The position numbers and the translations under genes were made by a program. Source: Shewanella cutis (GTDB lineage Bacteria; Pseudomonadota; Gammaproteobacteria; Enterobacterales; Shewanellaceae). From it: a DNA stretch of 64,000 nucleotides. Under the pieces are notes generated by a model. The model was given only the letters and a program-made list of their open reading frames with translations. It did not search any database and was not told the origin of the DNA. Below are positions 1-8,617 of the stretch, in pieces. The stretch is from positions 62,001 through 126,000 of the forward strand of contig NZ_JACSDI010000005.1 of NCBI RefSeq assembly GCF_022410515.1, read 5' to 3'. The first letter of the stretch is position 1, and every line of letters begins with the position of its first letter.

Positions 1-2
1 GT

Positions 3-1040
3 TTTGGCGCAGCGAATATCAGTTTTTTAGATGTGCTGCATGTGTTTATCAATCAATTTAATCAGTTTTTTGCTAATGACGATGCGCCAACTTCTGCCGC
101 GATGACGGAGCGGATTGTGATGGAATTAAGGCTGCCACGGATATTGCTTGCCTTTGTGGCGGGAGCAGGGCTGTCTTTGGCGGGGAGTGTGTTGCAAACC
201 GTGACTCGTAATCCCCTTGCCGATCCTTATTTGTTTGGGATTAGCTCAGGAGCCTCCTTTGGTGCAGTGGTGATGCTGACCTTGTTTACGGGGTCAGGCC
301 TATTTGGCAATGCTGGGGTGATTGCCAACTCGGCGATGTTGGGGGGCTCGGGCCTATTGGGTGGGACGAAAATATTGGCGGGGCTTCTCTGGTTTAGCTT
401 ACCTTTAGGCGCTTTTATTGGTGCCAGTTTATCCGTGCTGATTGTGCTCGCGTTGGCAGGTTTAGGGTTAAAGAGCCAAGTTGAACGCATGCTGCTCTCT
501 GGGGTGGCAACTTCCTTTATGTTTGGCGCATTAACCAGTTTACTGCTGTATTTTGCCAGCCCGCAGGCTACAGCATCCGTGCTTTTTTGGAGTTTGGGCA
601 GTTTTGCTAAGGCCAGTTGGTCGCTATTAATTTTGCCGTCCATCGTTGTGCTGGTGAGTTTTTTTATCATCCTCGGTTGGAAGCGGCAGATTATGGCCCT
701 GCAAGCAGGAGATGAAACCGCCCACACCTTAGGGGTGAATGTGCCCAAATTACGCCTCAATATGTTGCTGCTGTGCTCGTTAATTACGGCCATTTTAGTG
801 GCGACCTGCGGCGGCATCGGTTTTGTTGGATTAATGATCCCCCATACGGTGCGCTTGTTATTTCCTGGTCGCCAGCCAATCCTGCTCACTGCGTTAGTGG
901 GCGGCCTGTTTATGGTGTGGATTGATGTGCTAGCGAGATGTTTGCTGGACAATCAAGAGCTGCCCGTGGGGATTATCACCGCTTCGATAGGCAGTTTTTT
1001 CTTTTTGCTTATTCTGCGTCGGCGAAAGGTTGCCAGTTAA
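3..1040 (+). CDS. btuC: Cobalamin/iron-type ABC transporter permease, BtuC-like (5' partial)
   Basis: Inner-membrane permease of the FecCD/BtuC family, which with an ATPase and BtuF would import vitamin B12. The frame is open to the left edge (codons before the GTG at 33 read FGAANISFLDVLHV), so the true start lies outside the window. Family landmarks are visible: RLPRILLAFVAGAGLSLAG near the start, NPLADPYLFGISSGASFG, and the cytoplasmic coupling region GGIGFVGLMIPHTVRLL near the C-terminus; most of the rest is hydrophobic helices. The role as a B12 rather than siderophore permease is inferred from the cob genes directly downstream and btuF at 9671. The matching ATPase is not in the window. 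Confidence 0.85.
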   Translation, partial: FGAANISFLDVLHVFINQFNQFFANDDAPTSAAMTERIVMELRLPRILLAFVAGAGLSLAGSVLQTVTRNPLADPYLFGISSGASFGAVVMLTLFTGSGLFGNAGVIANSAMLGGSGLLGGTKILAGLLWFSLPLGAFIGASLSVLIVLALAGLGLKSQVERMLLSGVATSFMFGALTSLLLYFASPQATASVLFWSLGSFAKASWSLLILPSIVVLVSFFIILGWKRQIMALQAGDETAHTLGVNVPKLRLNMLLLCSLITAILVATCGGIGFVGLMIPHTVRLLFPGRQPILLTALVGGLFMVWIDVLARCLLDNQELPVGIITASIGSFFFLLILRRRKVAS

Positions 1041-1118
1041 TTTAATGCTTAAGATGTATGGAAAATAGGCGTGGGATGCGCCTTAGTTATTCAATTTGGA
1101 TTAGCGAGTGGAGTGTGA

Positions 1119-2171
1119 ATGTCTCAATCAAGTCTGTCATTTCAAATCGAGCCTGTAAGTAAAGCGCAGGATCACGTTATTCAACAGAAAATCGATCTTA
1201 AGACTAAGCCGCCCGGTGCCTTAGGGATGCTCGAATCCTTAGCTCTGCAAATCGCTCGCATCCAAGGGCCGCAGCAATTACAGATAGTCAAACCGACCAT
1301 GTTGGTATTTGCAGGGGATCATGGCATTGCCGCTGAAGGGGTGTCCATAGCCCCAAGTGAAGTGACCCACCAAATGGTGCAAAACTTTGCCCACGGCGGC
1401 GCGGCCATCAATGTGTTTTGTCGCCAATTAGGTTTTACGCTCGAAGTGATTGATTGCGGTATTTTGACTCCGGTTGAGGGAGTTGAAGGGATTATCGATC
1501 AACGCCTTGGTGCGGGTACGGGGGCCATTCACTTAGAACCCGCTATGTCTTTGGATAGCGTGGATAAGGGTTTTGCCATGGCACGGGAGTTAATTGAGCG
1601 TCACCATCAAGCGGGTTGTAATCTGGTTGCGTTTGGCGAAATGGGTATAGGCAATACTTCCTCTGCCGCGGCGATTATGGCGGCGATGATGCAATTAGAA
1701 GTGGCCGATTGTGTGGGCCGAGGTACGGGCATTAATAGCGAGACCTTAGCGCGTAAGTTAACGCTGGTCGAGTTGGCGCTGCTGTCGCATCAAAGTGCCA
1801 TGACGGGGCCAAAACAAGTGCTGGCGTGTCTTGGCGGATTTGAAATTGTGCAAATGACTGGCGCTATGCTGGCTGCTGCCGAGCGGAAAATGTTGGTGGT
1901 TGTGGATGGTTTTATCGCGACTGCCGCTGCGTTAGTGGCGGTGACTATCAATGCTAATGTGCGGGATTATCTGATTTTTGCCCATCGCTCAGAGGAGCAA
2001 GGTCATCAACGTATGCTGGCACACTTACAGGCTAAGCCATTGTTATCTTTGGGGCTAAGACTAGGTGAGGGCACGGGCGCAGCCTTAGCATTGCCGTTAA
2101 TTCAAGCTGCAGCAAATTTTTACAATCAAATGGCGAGTTTTAGTGATGCTGGGATTGAGGCTGTTGTATGA
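1119..2171 (+). CDS. cobT: Nicotinate-nucleotide--dimethylbenzimidazole phosphoribosyltransferase
   Basis: CobT makes alpha-ribazole 5'-phosphate from nicotinate mononucleotide and dimethylbenzimidazole, the lower-ligand branch of cobalamin assembly. The 350-residue length is normal. Seen in the sequence: [10 protein letters not shown] near the N-terminus, [13 protein letters not shown], the [14 protein letters not shown] segment, and the C-terminal [12 protein letters not shown], whose glutamate is the catalytic base in characterised CobT. The ATG at 1119 gives a protein aligned with the family start. Same strand as the upstream permease (78 bp gap) and cobS downstream (107 bp gap). Confidence 0.95.
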   Translation: MSQSSLSFQIEPVSKAQDHVIQQKIDLKTKPPGALGMLESLALQIARIQGPQQLQIVKPTMLVFAGDHGIAAEGVSIAPSEVTHQMVQNFAHGGAAINVFCRQLGFTLEVIDCGILTPVEGVEGIIDQRLGAGTGAIHLEPAMSLDSVDKGFAMARELIERHHQAGCNLVAFGEMGIGNTSSAAAIMAAMMQLEVADCVGRGTGINSETLARKLTLVELALLSHQSAMTGPKQVLACLGGFEIVQMTGAMLAAAERKMLVVVDGFIATAAALVAVTINANVRDYLIFAHRSEEQGHQRMLAHLQAKPLLSLGLRLGEGTGAALALPLIQAAANFYNQMASFSDAGIEAVV

Positions 2172-2278
2172 TGTAGCCCTGCTAAGTTATTTATTTAACT
2201 TAATTTAAAATAATAACTTTTAGCTAACCGTTTTAACTTTAAACCTTGCTGCAAGTGTGTATTCACTAAGGATGCTTT

Positions 2279-3067
2279 ATGTCAGAACGCGAAAGCTGGC
2301 ACAAAGAGATAGATTTGTTTTTTGTGGCCATGGGCTATTTTACCCGCATTCCTATGCCCAAATGGGTCGAAGTTGATGCCGATAAACTCAATAAAGCCAG
2401 TCGTTACTTTGGCCTAGTGGGTCTGTTGGTGGGACTGTTAAGCGCCATTATCTTTTGGCTCACCCAAAACTGGTTGCCTGCAGGGGTGTCGGTATTGCTG
2501 TCGATGTTAACGGGTATCCTGTTGACCGGTGGCTTCCACGAAGATGGCTTAGCCGATACCTTCGATGGCTTTGGTGGCGGTTGGACGGCCGAAGACAAGC
2601 TGCGAATTATGAAGGATTCTCGCCTTGGCAGTTACGGTGCTTTAGCCTTGATTATGGTGCTGCTGCTTAAATGGCAATTATTAGTAGAATTAGCACTTTA
2701 TGACCCCGTGGTTGCCGGTTCGGCGATGATAGTCGCCCATACAGTGAGCCGTGTGGTGGCCGCGAGTCTTATCTTTACCGAGACATACGTGCGTGATGAT
2801 GAGACCAGTAAGTCCAAGCCATTAGCCCAGCATCAAGGCATTAATGAGCTATTTATTTTGATCGCAAGCGGTGTGTTGGTGCTGCTGGTGCTTAAAGGAA
2901 TTGCCGCACTGTCGCTGCTGTTGGTGATGATAGGTTTACGCCGTTTGATTGTAATGATCTTTAGACGTCAAATTGGTGGTTACACTGGCGATACCTTAGG
3001 CGCTGCGCAGCAAATCTGTGAAATCGTGTGTTATTTCGTACTGCTGGTTGTGGGTGGCATATTGTGA
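2279..3067 (+). CDS. cobS: Adenosylcobinamide-GDP ribazoletransferase
   Basis: Integral membrane cobalamin synthase that joins adenosylcobinamide-GDP to alpha-ribazole(-phosphate). The 262-residue protein shows the family FVAMGYFTRIPMP opening, the metal-binding acidic motif GGFHEDGLADTFDGF around residue 85, and several hydrophobic helices (for example LSMLTGILL and the C-terminal ICEIVCYFVLLVVGG). The stop codon overlaps the GTG start of cobU by 4 nt (GTGA), so the two are very likely translationally coupled. Confidence 0.95.
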   Translation: MSERESWHKEIDLFFVAMGYFTRIPMPKWVEVDADKLNKASRYFGLVGLLVGLLSAIIFWLTQNWLPAGVSVLLSMLTGILLTGGFHEDGLADTFDGFGGGWTAEDKLRIMKDSRLGSYGALALIMVLLLKWQLLVELALYDPVVAGSAMIVAHTVSRVVAASLIFTETYVRDDETSKSKPLAQHQGINELFILIASGVLVLLVLKGIAALSLLLVMIGLRRLIVMIFRRQIGGYTGDTLGAAQQICEIVCYFVLLVVGGIL

Positions 3068-3669
3068 TCCATTTAGTGCTAGGCGGCGCACGTAGCGGCA
3101 AGAGTCGGTACGGCGAAACCTTAGTGCGCCAGTATACGGCCTTAGGATTCGATGCTTGCTATGTCGCAACTGCGCAGGCACTCGATGCTGAAATGGCCAG
3201 CCGGATCCGTTTGCATCAAGATGGTCGAGCCATGGATGACATCGACTGGCAGCTAGTCGAAGAATCTTTGGCATTAACCGCCAGGCTTAAGCATTTAGCT
3301 AAACCTGGGCGAGTGATTTTGGTGGATTGCTTAACACTTTGGTTAACCAATCAATTACTTGCAGCTAATTCTGCGGATGAACCCGCCTCGACCGATTCCG
3401 ATTTTGCCATAACGGTTGCTACATCCTCTAAAGATGATGCGCTAGCCCACTGGCGACAGGCAAAAGCGGAATTTGTGGGGGCGTTAAACTCGCTTGAAGG
3501 TGCGGTGATTTTAATCAGTAATGAGGTTGGCTCTGGCATTGTGCCCATGGGGGAACTCAGTCGCCAATTTGTGGATGAGGCGGGCTGGTTAAATCAAGCC
3601 GTTGCGGCAGTTGCGGACAATGTGACCTTAGTGGTGGCAGGTTTACCGTTGGTGCTGAAATCGAGCTAA
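3064..3669 (+). CDS. cobU: Adenosylcobinamide kinase / guanylyltransferase
   Basis: Bifunctional cytoplasmic enzyme that phosphorylates adenosylcobinamide and then adds GMP, supplying the substrate of CobS. I place the start at GTG 3064 rather than at an upstream start inside cobS, because it gives the canonical N-terminus MIHLVLGGARSGKS with the P-loop at residues 7-14, and it creates the usual 4-nt overlap with cobS. Other marks are IRLHQDGR, holding the histidine that accepts GMP in studied CobU, VDCLTLWLTN and LISNEVGSGIVPM. 201 residues, slightly longer than the enterobacterial protein because of an insert around residues 100-130. Confidence 0.93.
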   Translation: MIHLVLGGARSGKSRYGETLVRQYTALGFDACYVATAQALDAEMASRIRLHQDGRAMDDIDWQLVEESLALTARLKHLAKPGRVILVDCLTLWLTNQLLAANSADEPASTDSDFAITVATSSKDDALAHWRQAKAEFVGALNSLEGAVILISNEVGSGIVPMGELSRQFVDEAGWLNQAVAAVADNVTLVVAGLPLVLKSS

Positions 3670-3788
3670 TGCTTAGATTGAGCTAATGTTTGAGCGAGTG
3701 AATGTTATTCTGAGCTGCTTTCGCGTTTCGTTCGTATTAAAAGATGCGCCTTTTATCTAATTTCCTCTATTGAGTCATATTCCTACCC

Positions 3789-5414
3789 ATGCATGTAAAT
3801 AAAACGCCCGCATCCACGGTAACCGATATAGCGTCAACCTCTAGCTTATCGCAAACGCAGCCCCAAGGTGTACAGGTGTTAATGGTGCAGGGCACCACCT
3901 CAGATGCGGGTAAAAGTACATTGGTGGCGGGAATATGTCGATTGCTGGCCCGTCAGGGCGTCAACGTCGCGCCTTTTAAACCGCAGAATATGGCGCTCAA
4001 TAGTGCCGTGACGGTTGATGGTGGCGAGATTGGCCGCGCACAGGCGCTGCAAGCCGCGGCCTGTTATTTAGCACCTCATACTGATTTCAACCCGATTTTA
4101 CTCAAACCCAGTTCAGATACGGGCGCGCAAATTATTGTGCAGGGTAAAGCGTTAACGACACTCGAAGCCTCGGCTTTTTTTGGTGAAAAATCGAAAGATT
4201 ATAAAGCCATGGCCCTTAATGCCGTGCTGGAATCCTTTGCGCGTTTAGGTCAGCAATACCAAACGATTGTGGTTGAAGGAGCGGGGAGCCCAGCTGAAAT
4301 CAACCTGCGTGCTGGGGATATTGCCAATATGGGCTTTGCCGAAGCGGTTGATTGCCCCGTGATTATTATTGCCGATATCGACAAAGGCGGCGTGTTTGCC
4401 CATTTGGTCGGGACCTTGGCGCTGTTATCTGAGTCAGAACAGGCACGGGTAAAGGGTTTTGTGATCAATCGCTTTCGCGGCGATATCAGCCTGTTGCAGT
4501 CTGGTATCGACTGGCTTGAGGCGCATACGCAAAAGCCTGTATTGGGCGTGCTGCCCTATTTGCATGATTTGCACTTAGATGCCGAAGATGCGCTGATTGA
4601 CTCGCCAACTAAGCAGGCAAAGAGTCGTTTTAAGGTGCGGGTACTGGTGTATCCACGCACCAGCAATCACACGGATGTTGATCCGCTGAGGCTGCATCCC
4701 GAGATCGATTTTGATTATGTGTCACTCCAGACGCAAGCCTCTGCTCAGACACAAGATATTGTCGCCGATCTACTTATTTTGCCTGGCAGTAAAAATGTCC
4801 GAGCCGATCTGGCTTTTTTACGGGAGCAAGGCTGGGATAAGCAAATTGCCAAGCATTTGCGCTACGGCGGTAAAGTGCTGGGAATTTGCGGTGGTTATCA
4901 AATGCTGGGTGAGCGCATTGCCGATCCGTTAGCGATTGAAGATGTGTTCGGGACTAGCCAAGGGTTGGGTTATTTACCCATAACCACCGAATTTAAAGCC
5001 GAAAAGCAGTTACGTAGCGTCGCAGGCGAGTTGACATTGCTAGGGCAGACTGTGGCTGTCAAAGGTTATGAGATCCACTGCGGAGAGTCCCAATATCTCA
5101 CCTACAGTGATGCCGCCAAGGGCGCGCCATTACGCTTGAACAATGAGCTAGCTTGCGATGAACAGGCGGAAAAGTCTTTTGCCGACGGCTGCTTAAGTGA
5201 AGACGGGCAAGTGCTAGGCACTTATTTACACGGGCTATTCGATAGCCCTGCAGCGTGCCAGTTAATTCTGCGTTGGGCGGGATTAGAAGACGCACAAGCA
5301 ATTGATATCAATGAAATTCGCGAACAACAGTTGAATCGTTTGGCTGATGTGCTAGCCGAACATCTAGACTTACCACAATTACAGGCAATCTTAACCGCAT
5401 CAGTTAAGCCGTAG
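3789..5414 (+). CDS. cobQ: Cobyric acid synthase (glutamine-hydrolysing)
   Basis: ATP-dependent amidotransferase that amidates four side chains of the corrin ring to give adenosylcobyric acid. The N-terminal dethiobiotin-synthetase-like ATPase domain shows [16 protein letters not shown] (about residues 34-49) followed by [12 protein letters not shown]. The C-terminal class I glutaminase domain has the nucleophile in [12 protein letters not shown] (about residue 363) and the histidine in YLHGLFDSP. 541 residues; the first 30 or so are a Ser/Thr-rich extension and a later start is possible. In a partial cluster this enzyme may work on salvaged or de novo corrinoid; no ring-forming cbi genes are in the window. 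Confidence 0.93.
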   Translation: MHVNKTPASTVTDIASTSSLSQTQPQGVQVLMVQGTTSDAGKSTLVAGICRLLARQGVNVAPFKPQNMALNSAVTVDGGEIGRAQALQAAACYLAPHTDFNPILLKPSSDTGAQIIVQGKALTTLEASAFFGEKSKDYKAMALNAVLESFARLGQQYQTIVVEGAGSPAEINLRAGDIANMGFAEAVDCPVIIIADIDKGGVFAHLVGTLALLSESEQARVKGFVINRFRGDISLLQSGIDWLEAHTQKPVLGVLPYLHDLHLDAEDALIDSPTKQAKSRFKVRVLVYPRTSNHTDVDPLRLHPEIDFDYVSLQTQASAQTQDIVADLLILPGSKNVRADLAFLREQGWDKQIAKHLRYGGKVLGICGGYQMLGERIADPLAIEDVFGTSQGLGYLPITTEFKAEKQLRSVAGELTLLGQTVAVKGYEIHCGESQYLTYSDAAKGAPLRLNNELACDEQAEKSFADGCLSEDGQVLGTYLHGLFDSPAACQLILRWAGLEDAQAIDINEIREQQLNRLADVLAEHLDLPQLQAILTASVKP

Positions 5415-5429
5415 GATGAACATTAAACC

Positions 5430-6053
5430 ATGACAACAGCAAACGATAATAACCAAGAACAATTAAAGGCTGAACGCCACAAGGCGCGCCAACAAAAACT
5501 CAAAGCGGGTGTTGATGCAAAAATTGCCGCCGCTCAGGATGAAAAGGGCATTTTGTTAGTTCTAACGGGCAATGGCAAAGGTAAGTCGACCTCAGGTTTT
5601 GGCACCGTTGCCCGCGCCGTTGGCCATGGCAAAAAAGCCGCCGTAGTGCAATTTATCAAGGGCACTTGGGAATGCGGTGAGCGTAATCTACTTGAAGGTG
5701 CAGGCGTGACTTTTCATGTAATGGGCACAGGCTTTACTTGGGAAACCCAAGATAAAGAAAAGGATACCGCTGCCGCCCTAGTCGCTTGGGAAGCCGCTGA
5801 AGCTTTACTGCAAGACGAGAGCATTGATTGCCTGATGCTCGATGAGCTGACCTATATGGTCAGTTATCACTATCTTGATGTCGAGCGGGTTCTGGCGGCA
5901 CTTAAAAATCGCCCGCCGATGCAACATGTGATTATCACTGGCCGCGCCTGCCACCGCGCGATTATTGAGCTTGCCGATACGGTGAGCGAGGTTCAACCGA
6001 TAAAACATGCCTTTGAGGCTGGCATAAAAGCACAACCGGGGTTTGATTATTAA
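5430..6053 (+). CDS. cobO: Cob(I)yrinic acid a,c-diamide adenosyltransferase
   Basis: CobO/BtuR-type corrinoid adenosyltransferase, which attaches the 5'-deoxyadenosyl ligand to cob(I)alamin or its precursors using ATP. The inverted P-loop GNGKGKSTSGFG lies around residues 47-58, followed by VVQFIKGTWECGERN, the Walker-B-like LMLDELTYMVSYHYL and VIITGRACHRAIIELAD. Length 207 residues is typical, including the N-terminal charged segment rich in K/R/Q. It starts 15 bp after cobQ and closes the cob run. Symbols cobO and btuR are both used for this family. Confidence 0.93.
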   Translation: MTTANDNNQEQLKAERHKARQQKLKAGVDAKIAAAQDEKGILLVLTGNGKGKSTSGFGTVARAVGHGKKAAVVQFIKGTWECGERNLLEGAGVTFHVMGTGFTWETQDKEKDTAAALVAWEAAEALLQDESIDCLMLDELTYMVSYHYLDVERVLAALKNRPPMQHVIITGRACHRAIIELADTVSEVQPIKHAFEAGIKAQPGFDY

Positions 6054-6117
6054 ACTGAGCGTGTGTCGCTATAGCCATAAAGCTACATTTCCTATACCCA
6101 TATGGGGCAGAGATAAA

Positions 6118-6213
6118 ATGGCGGCCATGCCGCCACGATCACTGTTGCAACAATGTCATCTTAACGACTATTGAACTGATCATCAGGATAAATGCTTTTG
6201 CCCCAAAACAAGT
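6118..6213 (+). repeat. Palindromic intergenic repeat, partial copy 1
   Basis: Carries the palindrome GGCGGCcatGCCGCC, then GATCACTGTTGCAACAATG and a tail ending in ATGCTTTTGCCCCAAA. The tail recurs with about 80 % identity at 6307-6392. It looks like a partial member of the same family as 6240-6392 and 8199-8293. Confidence 0.6.
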
Positions 6214-6239
6214 CGGCTGAATCGGATATTGCGATATAT

Positions 6240-6392
6240 GCATTGCCACTGTTTCCCCAGTGACACGCCGTGAATATATCCCTATAGGCTCGACGACGGC
6301 ATCCATGCCGCCAACGGTCACTGTTGCAACAATGGCAATTTTAATGACCATTGAACTGTTCATCTGGCTAAAAGCTTTTGTCCCAAAGCTGG
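6240..6392 (+). repeat. Palindromic intergenic repeat, copy 2
   Basis: Begins with GTTTCCCCAGTGAC, then CGTGAATATATCCCTATAGG, a central GGCATccATGCC palindrome, and GGTCACTGTTGC. The outer arms CAGTGAC and GTCACTG are inverted, so the element can fold into a nested hairpin. A copy in opposite orientation lies at 8199-8293 on the far side of the cassettes. Confidence 0.7.
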
Positions 6393-6623
6393 CTAGCATT
6401 CATTTAGTGAATTGAAAAATAAAGAATTAATTGCCCTGCAAAATCTCATCTATTTACCCAATGTTTGGCCCTACCGTAAAGCGACTAATAATATATGGGT
6501 ATAAAGTCGTATTTAAATTTAGATGCTTTTGAGTGTTTTTAAACTCATTAGTTTGCGCGTTTTTCCGGATGGTGTATTAGATAAAAAGCTGATAAGTTCT
6601 TTGCAATACAAGCAGTTAATGAT

Positions 6624-6665
6624 GTGCGTTTTTACTGGTCTAATGAAGTAAACGCGCATGCGCAC
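6624..6665. repeat. Imperfect inverted repeat before first cassette
   Basis: GTGCGTTTTTACT and AGTAAACGCGCATGCGCAC form an imperfect hairpin about 10 bp before the GTTATAAG at 6675. Possibly a decayed recombination site; its box architecture does not match the three clear attC-like sites downstream. Confidence 0.4.
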
Positions 6666-6700
6666 TAATAAAATGTTATAAGCCATAGGATAGATCGGTG

Positions 6701-7048
6701 ATGAAATCGTTAGTCGGGAAACTTGATGTACTCAGCGTTTTTATTTCATGGTTGCTTCTTATCGCTTTTTTTCTAGCACTAGGTTACGTTAAGTTTTTCT
6801 CTCCGCCGGAGTCTAGTGCGAGTCATTTGATATACATCTTCGGTGCGTTTTTTGGCGCCGTAGTTGTACATATTGTTTTGGCATTTTTTAATCGTTGCCC
6901 TCACTGCAATAAGTGTTTAACTATTCAAGGGTTTAAATCGCCACATCCAGCATCAAGTGGAGATTGGTCTAAAGTTGTTTGGCATTGGTTTTCAGGCTCA
7001 ATCGTTTGTATTCATTGCGGTAACAGGGTCAACACAAATGGCTTATAA
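6701..7048 (+). CDS. Cassette gene A: small membrane protein with a zinc-ribbon-like pair
   Basis: Unrecognised 115-residue protein. Two hydrophobic helices (VFISWLLLIAFFLALGYV, about residues 12-29, and LIYIFGAFFGAVVVHIVLAFF, about 43-63) are followed by a cytoplasmic-looking tail with CPHCNKC and CIHCG, which would fit a zinc ribbon. ATG 6701 is preferred to GTG 6698 because an AGGA lies about 10 bp before it. The stop codon sits inside the attC-like site that starts at 7043, which is typical for integron cassettes. No function can be assigned; the composition is more AT-rich than that of the cob genes. Confidence 0.7.
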   Translation: MKSLVGKLDVLSVFISWLLLIAFFLALGYVKFFSPPESSASHLIYIFGAFFGAVVVHIVLAFFNRCPHCNKCLTIQGFKSPHPASSGDWSKVVWHWFSGSIVCIHCGNRVNTNGL

Positions 7049-7141
7049 CAAGTTGCTTAATTTCGTTCCGGCCACAAACAGCGTGGCCTACACTGGACTG
7101 CCTACGCTGCGCTGCGGCAGCCTATTAGCAAAGCGTTATGC
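7043..7141 (+). repeat. attC-like recombination site 1
   Basis: A 99-bp site that opens with TTATAACAAGTTGC and closes with TTAGCAAAGCGTTATGC. The ends are imperfectly complementary (TAAC/GTTA core and TTGCT/AGCAA second box), the arrangement of R and L boxes in integron attC sites. The crossover would be at the G of GTTATGC (7135). About 85 % identical to the site at 8004-8102, while the genes between are unrelated. Confidence 0.85.
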
Positions 7142-7153
7142 ATTAAGGATGTC

Positions 7154-7534
7154 ATGAGTACGAATCCAATCTCAGCGGCCATTCCATTATGGTATGCCCA
7201 GATGAGCTGGGCGAAAGAGCTAATTCGACTTGGATTCGGTCTATCGAAAGCTGAAGACATTCTTTCTAGCGAAAATCGTGGCTGCAAATTAGTGCCAGGA
7301 ACAGTTTGGTATATTCGAACTCACGGTATCGGTGTAGATGTTTTTAAAACTCCTGATGTTGGAGGGATCGATTTTGATTTTGACAAACCCGACCCAGATC
7401 CGTGGCGAATGCAGATCTTTGTTGTGAGGCAAGTAAACGATGGAAACTTGCCTTACGAAAACTACCGTGAATTACTTGATGATGAAGAATTAATGAAAAA
7501 GGCCATTTCAGAGGCATTGTCGCAAAATGCATAA
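7154..7534 (+). CDS. Cassette gene B: soluble hypothetical protein
   Basis: A 126-residue soluble protein starting 19 bp after the crossover point of the first attC-like site. The middle shows HGIGVDV, then GGIDFDFDKPDPDPWRMQIFV, an acid-and-aromatic pattern that resembles the DUF6896 type of small proteins; this is a memory-based resemblance and not secure. The C-terminus is acidic and helical (YRELLDDEELMKKAISEAL). Its stop lies in the next attC-like site. Lone cassette genes of this kind are often immunity or toxin-antitoxin related, but nothing here shows that directly. Confidence 0.7.
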   Translation: MSTNPISAAIPLWYAQMSWAKELIRLGFGLSKAEDILSSENRGCKLVPGTVWYIRTHGIGVDVFKTPDVGGIDFDFDKPDPDPWRMQIFVVRQVNDGNLPYENYRELLDDEELMKKAISEALSQNA

Positions 7535-7606
7535 CAAACGCCAGCACACCGCGCCTGTGGCGCTGGACTCGCAACAAGTTGCTCGCCTGTGTGGCGGTAG
7601 TTATAC
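7529..7606 (+). repeat. attC-like recombination site 2
   Basis: A 78-bp site opening with GCATAACAAACGCC and closing with GGTAGTTATACG. The ends pair through TAAC/GTTA and GCC/GGC boxes, and the centre (GCGCCTGTGGCGC) is itself hairpin-forming. It differs in sequence and length from sites 1 and 3, as is usual for cassettes of separate origin. Confidence 0.75.
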
Positions 7607-7621
7607 GTCAAGGAGAGTATC

Positions 7622-7996
7622 TTGGCCACGATATTAATCACTATTTTCTTACTTCTTTTCGCGGCTGCTGAATTGATTTTTAGGTTACGAATTAGAATGG
7701 GAGCAATTCCTGTCTGTTTTATAGTATTGTTTGTAGTAATTCTGCTTGGTGCATATGGGTATTTCTTCGAAAGTTCTCCCTATGGAATAGTGCAGCCCCC
7801 AATTAAGTATGCTTTGAGCAACATTATTGTGTATGGGAGTCCGATTATATTAATGCTTGTTGCAACCAGCTTTTTTAAGAAACCTTCATCACTCTTTATT
7901 CATTGGTTTGCAGGTGTTTTCTCAGCTATTTATACGGCGTTTTTCCCTTTAATTGGCATATACACAGTATGTTCCTTAGGAATTGATTGCCTTTGA
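7622..7996 (+). CDS. Cassette gene C: small multi-spanning membrane protein
   Basis: A 124-residue hydrophobic protein with about four predicted helices (ILITIFLLLFAAAELIF; VCFIVLFVVILLGAYGYFF; LSNIIVYGSPIILMLVAT; a last one around WFAGVFSAIYTAFFPLIGIY). The start is TTG at 7622, supported by AAGGAG about 8 bp upstream and by the 22-bp distance from the GTTATAC crossover. It ends 8 bp before attC-like site 3. No family recognised. Confidence 0.65.
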   Translation: MATILITIFLLLFAAAELIFRLRIRMGAIPVCFIVLFVVILLGAYGYFFESSPYGIVQPPIKYALSNIIVYGSPIILMLVATSFFKKPSSLFIHWFAGVFSAIYTAFFPLIGIYTVCSLGIDCL

Positions 7997-8003
7997 AAAT
8001 GAC

Positions 8004-8102
8004 GTATAACAAGTTGCTAAATTTCGTTCCGGCCACAAAAAGCGTGGCCTCCACGGGACAGCCTACACTGCGTTTCGGCTGCCCATTAGCAAAGCGTTAA
8101 CC
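8004..8102 (+). repeat. attC-like recombination site 3
   Basis: A 99-bp near-copy of site 1: GTATAACAAGTTGCTAA at the left pairs with TTAGCAAAGCGTTAACC at the right; the central region CGGCCACAAAAAGCGTGGCC also forms a stem. Crossover at the G of GTTAACC (8096). This is the right-hand limit of the cassette run. Confidence 0.85.
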
Positions 8103-8198
8103 CATAGAAATTTTTATCCGAAATTCACCTGATACAGTCGACGTGCTGACACGCTTTTGTCCATTTGCTTTTAACGTACATATCGCAAATGGGTAGTT

Positions 8199-8293
8199 AA
8201 AATTGGCATTGGGGCACCAGTGACCGTTGGCGACATGGATGTCGCCGTCGAGCCTATAGGGATATATTCACGGCGAGTCACTGGGGAAACAAT
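8199..8293 (-). repeat. Palindromic intergenic repeat, copy 3 (inverted)
   Basis: Reverse complement of the 6240-6345 element with close to 90 % identity by eye. The centre is a perfect palindrome, GGCGACATggATGTCGCC, within outer arms CAGTGAC and GTCACTG. Together with the 6.2-kb copy it brackets the cassette island. Confidence 0.7.
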
Positions 8294-8617
8294 GACAATA
8301 AACTCCATAAATAGATAAAAAGATTAATCGCTTTTGTTCAATACCTTGTTAAAGGCTGCATTAATCTTGCTTTCGTATGAAGGTTGCACATGCAAACTGT
8401 CGCTGCATTTTATTGTTCCAATTTGTTAGCTTAGGGTTTTATGTCAGTATAGGTTTTTTGCTGCGACGTGAGCATGTAAAGCAAGGTCAGTTTTTCCGTC
8501 TTAGATCGCCCGTAAACAAGGCTATCGAGGCGGTGATCCCTTGGTAAAACCCGTTAGCGTCTGTATCGACAGCTTTTTACCTGCTAGATTGGGCATCAGT
8601 GCCTCAAGGATGATGCG
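8294..8617. other. Intergenic region upstream of the DUF2235 gene
   Basis: About 320 bp without a supported gene. I see no clear hairpin or operator; the promoter for the DUF2235-btuF pair should lie here. Confidence 0.5.

Larger units (their letters stand above)
6054..6700. other. Gene-free left flank of the cassette island
   Basis: No convincing gene was found in this 650-bp stretch. It contains an imperfect direct repeat (6128-6213 and 6307-6392) belonging to the palindromic repeat family annotated separately, an AT-rich segment, an imperfect hairpin at 6624-6665 (arms beginning GTGCG and ending GCGCAC), and a GTTATAAG at 6675 just upstream of the first cassette gene. Open frames here, such as the minus-strand one at 6139-6399, arise from the repeats. 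Confidence 0.6.

Noticed and set aside
1-3788. Cobalamin riboswitch near the cob genes
   Set aside because: No B12-box or conserved core was found in the gaps 1041-1118, 2172-2278 or 3670-3788; it may lie upstream of the window with btuB.
6139-6399. Minus-strand open frame of 86 codons with an internal duplication
   Set aside because: Its duplicated parts coincide with the non-coding palindromic repeats at 6118-6392; no ribosome site or family.
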